From NCBI GenBank assembly GCA_964560325.1, contig CAZLLV010000090.1, forward strand, positions 1-10,875: a stretch of DNA of 10,875 nt. The letters run 5' to 3'. Origin of the DNA: CAZLLV01 sp964560325. Lineage in GTDB: Bacteria > Acidobacteriota > Thermoanaerobaculia > Multivoradales > DATKCC01. The notes under the pieces were generated by a model. It ran no database searches and was not told the DNA's origin. It worked only from the letters and a program-made list of their open reading frames with translations. This document shows positions 7,105-10,875 of this stretch, piece after piece. Each line of letters begins with the position of its first letter. Within the stretch, counting starts at the first letter, position 1. A program made the position numbers and the translations under genes.

Positions 7105-7790
7105 CGAGAGCGCCATGGAACGTATACCTTGCAAGCGCTCTGCTGGTCGCCGGAGTGCTCGCGGTCCAGTCACCCTTGGCGGCTGCGGAGGACGAAGGGT
7201 TCTTCGGCTTCAAGCTCGCCCCCGAGGATCGGGGCGTACGGATCACCTACATCTTCGAGGGAGAGGCTGCGGACCGGGCCGGGCTCCAGGTCGACGATCT
7301 CATCCTGGCGGTCGGTGAGACGTCGTTCGCCGGGCGAGAGCACCACGAGCTCCACGATCTGCTCGAGCCCTACCGAACCGGTCAGCGTGTTCCGGTCGAG
7401 GTGCTCCGGAGCGACCGTGTGTTCACCGCCGAGCTCCTGCTCGGACCGAAACCGGTAAGTGTTCGACGCGACCCCGCGGCGCGCGAGCGGATGCACGAGG
7501 CCCTGGCGGTTCACCGGGCGCTGACGCAGCTCGACCGCCTCGTGAGTGGGGCGTCGGAGCTATGGATCCGCCCCGCCGCCGGCGACGAGTACGAGATCCG
7601 CGCCGACGACGAGGAGTGGGAGCGGATGGAACCGAAGGTCGGCGAAATCATCGATCGGGACCACGACGACGCCGTGGCGAAGCTCGAACGCACGCAGGTG
7701 CTGAGGATCCGGCTGGCTCACGATGAAGGCGGCGCCTGGATCGCCGACCTCGAAACGCTGTCGCGCGGAAACCAAGAGAACCAGAAGTGA
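7101..7790 (+). CDS. Secreted PDZ-domain protein
   Basis: A 229-residue protein. Its signal peptide (about 1-29) has the hydrophobic run LASALLVAGVLAVQ and ends SPLAAA before EDEG. A single PDZ domain spans about 32-115: FFGFKL resembles the peptide-binding loop, EGEAADRAGLQVDDLILAVG is the signature helix and strand, and LEVLRSDRVFTAEL-like strands close the fold. The C-terminal half is charged and mostly helical, with no protease triad, so it is not an HtrA or Ctp protease. PDZ domains usually bind free C-termini, which makes the co-encoded secreted proteins plausible ligands. GGGAG at 7088-7092 is its ribosome binding site, and the ATG overlaps the preceding stop codon. No terminator is visible before the convergent gene. 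Confidence 0.86.
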   Translation: MTRAPWNVYLASALLVAGVLAVQSPLAAAEDEGFFGFKLAPEDRGVRITYIFEGEAADRAGLQVDDLILAVGETSFAGREHHELHDLLEPYRTGQRVPVEVLRSDRVFTAELLLGPKPVSVRRDPAARERMHEALAVHRALTQLDRLVSGASELWIRPAAGDEYEIRADDEEWERMEPKVGEIIDRDHDDAVAKLERTQVLRIRLAHDEGGAWIADLETLSRGNQENQK

Positions 7791-7798
7791 GGAGGCAG

Positions 7799-7891
7799 TC
7801 TGGCCGGCGCCGGCTGGATCGACGGGATGGCGCGGGCGAGGGAGGTCTTGCCGGCGCCGGGCGGCCCGATCAAGAGCACGGAGTGGCCTCC
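7799..7891 (-). pseudogene. Fragment of a ComM/YifB-like AAA+ ATPase (Walker A region)
   Basis: The - strand encodes GGHSVLLIGPPGAGKTSLAR followed by AIPSIQPAPAR. GGH-x2-LLIGPPG-x-GKT-x-LAR-x-(L/I)P is the start of the Mg-chelatase-like ATPase domain of ComM/YifB, a helicase linked to recombination of incoming DNA. Only about 31 codons survive. An in-frame TGA, which is the stop of the TPR gene, lies just upstream, and the flanking sequence is unrelated. It cannot be functional and marks a second rearrangement junction. The intact gene, if any, is elsewhere. A fragment of another P-loop protein is possible, but the GGH and PGAGKT context fits ComM best. Confidence 0.62.
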
Positions 7892-7894
7892 CGA

Positions 7895-9268
7895 TCACTG
7901 AAGATTCCCGTGCGGCTGGAAGGCGAACGCCGGACCACAGCGCGCTTGCCGCAGGTAGTGGGCGAGGCGGGCCAGGAAGGCGGCGGTGAGGGCCTCCTGC
8001 GCGGCGGCGCGGGCGAACAGGCCGGCCGCCTCCACCGCCTCCCGGTGGACGCCGAGCCGGCGGAAGGTGGCGACCATCTCCTCGGCCAGCTCCCGCACCT
8101 CGGCGCACCGGCCCCGGTGCAGGTAGAGCGCCGCCAGCTCGAGCGACACGAGCGCCGCGTCGTAGGCGGAGCCCTCGGTGAGGAAACCGTCCCGGGCGGC
8201 CCGGAAGCGCTCTTCCGCCTCGCCGTCCCGCCCCAGCCCGGCGCCGAGCTTGCCTTCCAGCCATGCGAGGCGCAGTCGGGTCCAGGCGTCGTCGAACTGC
8301 GCGTAGAGGTCGCGGCTCGCCTCCAGCACCTCCCGGGCGTCGGCGAAGCGGCCGAGCTCGCAAAGGTAAAAACCGCGGTTGTGCCGCACCGCGAGCCGGA
8401 GCCTGGGCGGCGGAAAGCCGTTCCCCTCCAGCGCCTCCTCAGCGGCCTCCGCCGCCACCAGGGCGTCCTCCGGCCGGCCCCAGGCGTGGTAGACCGTCCC
8501 CTGCATCAACCGCGCCTTCGCGAGCGCCGGCCGGTCCTCGCGCACGGTTTGGAGCAGACCCGCCACGTGGAGCGCTCCCTCGGCCGCGGCGAACCGGCGC
8601 CGGTCCCGGTGGAGGGAGGCTTCCAGGGTGGCGACCTCGGCCTGCGCCGCCAGGTCGGTCACCCCGCCGTCGCGGAGCAGGGCGAGAGCCCGGTCGAAGT
8701 CGTCCTCCGCGTCCTCCAAGCGCTCCAGGATGCGCAGGGCGTTGCCCCGATGGGCGAGGGCCCGGGCGCGCAGCGCCTGGGTCGCCGCCGGCACGCGAGG
8801 CTGCCGGGACGGCCCGGCCCAGGTGGCGCCGAAGACCGCCGCCTCGGCCCAGCCGAGGGCGTCGCGCGGCTGGCCCGGGAGGCACGAGCGCGCCTCCTCC
8901 AGGCAGAGGCTGGCGAAGGCGGTGCCCCGGCAGCCTTGCCTCGCCCGCTCGGCGGCGGGCCGCCGCTCCTCCGGAGGCAGCCCGCGCAGCCGCGCCACGT
9001 CCCGCCGGGCGCGGCGGAGCGCCTGCTCGCTCGCCGCCAGCTCCGCCGGCAGCCGGTCGAGGAGTAGGCGGAGCGCCGTCACCAGGCCGCCCGCCCCCTC
9101 TGGCGTGTTCCGAACGTCCTTCCAGGCGAGCCAGCGGCCGACCTCCTCGGCACAGGTGGGGCAGCGGCCGAGCAGGTGCTCGATCATCAGGTCGGTGGCG
9201 ATCTGCGGGGGTACCCGTTGCTCGGCGACGGCGTGGAGCAGCTCCCGGCTGAGATGGACGTGGCTCAT
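7895..9268 (-). CDS. Zinc-finger-like/TPR protein (paralogue of the gene at the right edge)
   Basis: A 457-residue cytoplasmic protein. The start is ATG 9268 because AGGAGGAGGGAG lies just upstream; the open frame continues to 9418 without support. Residues 1-45 contain H31-x4-C36-x2-C39 (EHLLGRCPTC), like the anti-sigma/zf-HC2 type of zinc-binding segment. A charged helical region (about 60-130) follows. Then helix-pair repeats of TPR type run from about 190 to 430: ARALAHRGNALRILERLEDA, RLAVRHNRGFYLCELGRFAD, RLRLAWLEGKLGAGLGRDGE, ALVSLELAALYLHRGR. No enzymatic domain or DNA-binding motif was seen, so a protein- or peptide-binding role is likely. The last 25 residues are duplicated in the remnant at 4417-4500. 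The tail PHGNLQ differs from the remnant's EPG, as if the end was rebuilt at a junction. It lies downstream of a small secreted repeat protein on the same strand. Confidence 0.86.
   Translation of the reverse strand: MSHVHLSRELLHAVAEQRVPPQIATDLMIEHLLGRCPTCAEEVGRWLAWKDVRNTPEGAGGLVTALRLLLDRLPAELAASEQALRRARRDVARLRGLPPEERRPAAERARQGCRGTAFASLCLEEARSCLPGQPRDALGWAEAAVFGATWAGPSRQPRVPAATQALRARALAHRGNALRILERLEDAEDDFDRALALLRDGGVTDLAAQAEVATLEASLHRDRRRFAAAEGALHVAGLLQTVREDRPALAKARLMQGTVYHAWGRPEDALVAAEAAEEALEGNGFPPPRLRLAVRHNRGFYLCELGRFADAREVLEASRDLYAQFDDAWTRLRLAWLEGKLGAGLGRDGEAEERFRAARDGFLTEGSAYDAALVSLELAALYLHRGRCAEVRELAEEMVATFRRLGVHREAVEAAGLFARAAAQEALTAAFLARLAHYLRQARCGPAFAFQPHGNLQ
7913..7987. repeat. 75-bp direct repeat, right copy
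   Basis: Same-orientation copy of 4423-4497 (71 of 75 identical), here forming the 3' end of the intact TPR gene. Similarity ends at 7988 on one side and about 7912 on the other. Confidence 0.93.
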
Positions 9269-9272
9269 GGTT

Positions 9273-9286
9273 CTCCCTCCTCCTTT
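9273..9286 (-). promoter_or_regulatory. Strong Shine-Dalgarno of the zinc-finger/TPR gene
   Basis: On the - strand AAAGGAGGAGGGAG ends four bases before ATG 9268. Its AGGAGG core (9279-9284) leaves 10 bases. It decides the start at 9268 rather than 9418. Confidence 0.82.
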
Positions 9287-9378
9287 CCTACCGTACCTCC
9301 AGAAGCCCGATCGGGACACCGGCAGGCGGAACGGGATCGCCTCGAGGCGCGACCGGGGCGGAGGTGTGCCAAGGCAGC

Positions 9379-9416
9379 GGCCGGGGCGGGGGCCGGACCG
9401 TACCCCCGCCCTGGCC
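9379..9416. other. GC-rich inverted repeat between the MDPNG protein and TPR genes
   Basis: GGCC-G-GGGCGGGGG (9379-9392) pairs with CCCCCGCCC-T-GGCC (9403-9416), one mismatch, 10-base loop. The stem is very stable, but no T-run follows on either strand, so it is not a canonical intrinsic terminator. It may halt or stabilise the transcript end of the upstream peptide gene. Confidence 0.5.
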
Positions 9417-9452
9417 ACGCCGTGGGATGGCCGGATCGGCTCCGGCGCGTCG

Positions 9453-9854
9453 TCAGCCGTTCGGGTCCATGTCCCCCCCCGCCGTCGGCGACGCGCCGCC
9501 GTTCGGGTCCATCTGCGAACCCGCGGGGGCGCCCGGTGTGCCGTCCGGGTCCATGTGGCTCCCCTCCGGCGGCAGGGTCTGCGGCGCGCCGTTCGGGTCC
9601 ATCATGCCGCCCTCCGGGGCGAGCAGGGCGGTGGGCGGGGAGCCGGAAGAGCCCGGCCACCCGCCGGCGAGGTGGTGCCAGAGGAGTGCGAGCCAATCTC
9701 CGGGGCCGACAGACCGATGGCCGGTTCCCGCGGCGTGGGCCGCCGGGGCGGTCCACAGGGTGAGAATCAGAACGAGCGCCGCCAGGGCGGCGGGTACACG
9801 GATGCTTCGAGGCACGAGGCCCCCTTTCGCGCGGCTCCGGAGCGGGGCCTTCAT
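9453..9854 (-). CDS. Small secreted protein with four MDP(N/D)G repeats
   Basis: A 133-residue protein from ATG 9854. GTG 9815, preceded by AAAGGGGG, would give 120 residues and a more normal short n-region, and may be the true start. The hydrophobic core PAALAALVLILTLW and the end APAAHA form a signal peptide cut near residue 41. The mature part opens with a Trp-rich stretch (DWLALLWHHLAGGW). It then carries MDPNG at 85-89, MDPDG at 101-105, and MDPNG at 115-119 and 129-133. The units are 16, 14 and 14 residues apart and separated by Gly/Pro/Ser/Ala spacers. The protein ends exactly on the last motif. I know no named family. It lies between two paralogous TPR genes on the same strand, 76 bases after one and 184 before the other. 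It could be a peptide precursor, or the Asp-rich loops could bind calcium. Confidence 0.72.
   Translation of the reverse strand: MKAPLRSRAKGGLVPRSIRVPAALAALVLILTLWTAPAAHAAGTGHRSVGPGDWLALLWHHLAGGWPGSSGSPPTALLAPEGGMMDPNGAPQTLPPEGSHMDPDGTPGAPAGSQMDPNGGASPTAGGDMDPNG
9456..9602 (-). repeat. Four coding repeats of the MDP(N/D)G motif
   Basis: Near-identical 15-mers lie at 9456-9470, 9498-9512, 9540-9554 and 9588-9602. Read on the + strand the common form is GCCGTTCGGGTCCAT; the third has a changed N-to-D codon. The spacers vary in length and sequence, so selection on the peptide motif is more likely than recent DNA slippage. Confidence 0.88.
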
Positions 9855-9930
9855 CGGCCCCGCCGGGCCGCTACCCTCTACGGTGAGGGAGGGGCCGCCG
9901 CGAGGGAAGAGCGCCGGACGGAGGAGCGCG

Positions 9931-10875
9931 TCAACCGGCGGCGCGGCGGAGCGCCCGCGCGGTGGCGGCGAGGAGCGCCGTGCTCAGGGCCGCCCCGTTC
10001 TCCGCCGAATCGTCCGCCGCCTCCCGCGCCGCCCGCTCGAGCTGAGCCAAGGCCATCGCCGCCTCCCGGGGCACCTCGAGCGCCCGGAACAGCGCCACCG
10101 TCTCCGCCGCCAGCGCCCGGGCCGCCGCCGGCCGCCCCTCCTCCAGGTGGAGCTGCGCCAGCTCCAGGGAGACGAGCGCCGTGTCGTAGGCGGCGTCCGC
10201 CGCCCGGAAGCCGTTCCGCGCCGCCTCCAGCTTCTCCCGCGCCCGCTCCGGCTCGCCCAGGCCCCGGGCGATCTTCCCCTCCACCCAGGCGAGGCGCAGC
10301 CGGGTCCAGGGGTCGGCGTGGTCATCGTAGAGGGGGCGTGCCTCGGCCAGCAGGTCCGCCGCGATCTCGAAGTGTTCCAGATCGCTCAGGTAGAAGACCC
10401 GGTTGTGCTCGGCGCACAGACGCAGCCGGGCCGGAGCGTCGCACGGCAGGGTGCGGAGGGCCGCCTCGGCGTGGGCCAGGGCTTGGGCCGATCGGCCGCG
10501 GTGGAAGTGGAGACCCCCCAGCGTGAGCAGCGTCCGCGCGAGCCCCAGCGCATCGTGCCCTGCGGCCCAGTGAGCGGCGGCCCGGCGGAGCAGCCGTTCG
10601 CTCTCCCCGAAACGGCGCTGGTCCCGTCGGAGCGACCCCTCCAGCGAATCGACTTCGGCCAGCACGTCGGGATCCGCGATCTCGAGCGCGTCGAGCACCG
10701 CGCGCGCCTCCGCGAACGCCTCGTCCGCCGCCGCCAGCCGGTCGAGGGCGCGCAGCGCGTTGCCCTGGTGGGCGAGGGCCAGGCCGCTCACCGCGCCTCG
10801 GGCCTCGCGGCGCCCCGGCTCCCGCGGGTCGATCCGTTCCGCCACTGCCTCGGCCACCCGGGCGAGATCGAGGGC
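9931..10875 (-). CDS. TPR protein, N-terminus beyond the right edge (paralogue of the gene at 7895-9268)
   Basis: The frame runs off the right end without a convincing start; the GTG at 10857 is internal, because the preceding codons (ALDLAR) align with ALGWAE of the other TPR protein. The visible 314 residues are helix-pair TPR repeats closely matching the paralogue: LALAHQGNALRALDRL, RLCAEHNRVFYLSDLEHFE, RLRLAWVEGKIARGLGEPER, ALVSLELAQLHLEEGR. The C-terminus has drifted and ends ATARALRRAAG rather than the conserved tail shared by the paralogue and the remnant. A zinc-finger-like N-terminus may lie outside the window. The gene precedes the MDPNG-repeat protein by 76 bases on the same strand, so the two may be co-transcribed. 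Likely a protein- or peptide-binding cytoplasmic protein; its partner is unknown. Confidence 0.82.
   Translation of the reverse strand, partial: ALDLARVAEAVAERIDPREPGRREARGAVSGLALAHQGNALRALDRLAAADEAFAEARAVLDALEIADPDVLAEVDSLEGSLRRDQRRFGESERLLRRAAAHWAAGHDALGLARTLLTLGGLHFHRGRSAQALAHAEAALRTLPCDAPARLRLCAEHNRVFYLSDLEHFEIAADLLAEARPLYDDHADPWTRLRLAWVEGKIARGLGEPERAREKLEAARNGFRAADAAYDTALVSLELAQLHLEEGRPAAARALAAETVALFRALEVPREAAMALAQLERAAREAADDSAENGAALSTALLAATARALRRAAG

Noticed and set aside
4423..7987. Insertion sequence or integrative element with its own recombinase
   Set aside because: No transposase or integrase gene and no terminal inverted repeats were found between the direct repeats; the repeats are explained as TPR gene ends.
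9269..9418. Upstream extension of the zinc-finger/TPR protein to 9418
   Set aside because: The 50 extra residues are low-complexity and span the ribosome binding site and the GC hairpin; ATG 9268 has a strong Shine-Dalgarno.
9456..9602. CRISPR array
   Set aside because: The repeats are 15 bases with irregular 27-33-base spacers, lie in frame, and encode a peptide motif within a signal-peptide protein.
7787..10526. Long + strand open frames across the TPR genes
   Set aside because: They are Arg/Pro/Ala-rich shadows. The - strand frames show clear TPR repeats and a strong ribosome binding site.

Overview
The window is GC-rich bacterial DNA with strong third-position GC bias. My best guess is an Acidobacteriota-type genome, perhaps class Thermoanaerobaculia. 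That rests on the mix of a class II ribonucleotide reductase, zinc-finger/TPR proteins in paralogous pairs and many small secreted proteins. No 16S or other phylogenetic marker is present, so the placement is inference only.

Left part (1-3900), ordinary housekeeping. The window opens in the last 60 codons of a probable DtxR/MntR-type metal-dependent regulator (FeoA-like C-terminal domain). A 251-base leader follows with two NrdR-box-like sites 31 bp apart, a TTGACA -35-like element and two hairpins. It leads into nrdJ, an adenosylcobalamin-dependent class II ribonucleotide reductase starting at 437. nrdJ ends at a textbook intrinsic terminator (3332-3367). A TlpA/thioredoxin-like lipoprotein gene follows.

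Middle part (3900-7900), the rearranged region. A small XRE-type helix-turn-helix gene has an extended -10 six bases before its ATG, so it is probably leaderless. Its stop codon is one base from the stop codon of a broken, oppositely oriented TPR gene tail (4417-4497). The same 75 bp recurs almost exactly at 7913-7987, as the 3' end of the intact TPR gene. Between the two copies lies a cassette of three overlapping + strand genes behind one good promoter (TTGACT-N17-TACGAT). They encode a small secreted cysteine-rich peptide, a 736-residue secreted protein of repeated Ig-like/carboxypeptidase-regulatory folds, and a secreted PDZ-domain protein. At the right edge of the cassette is a 31-codon fragment with a ComM/YifB-like Walker A motif. 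The simplest reading is that the cassette entered, or was left behind by, a rearrangement at the end of the TPR gene.

Right part (7895-10875), all - strand, read right to left. A 5'-truncated TPR protein gene comes first, then a small secreted protein with four MDP(N/D)G repeats whose last residues are the motif itself, then a second TPR protein with an N-terminal H-x4-C-x2-C zinc-finger-like segment. The two TPR proteins are paralogues. Secreted repeat peptides interleaved with TPR proteins, next to an XRE regulator, resemble the parts list of peptide-signalling (RRNPP-like) systems. That link is hypothesis, not demonstrated.

The strongest candidates for undescribed biology are the three-gene secreted cassette and the TPR/MDPNG-peptide unit.
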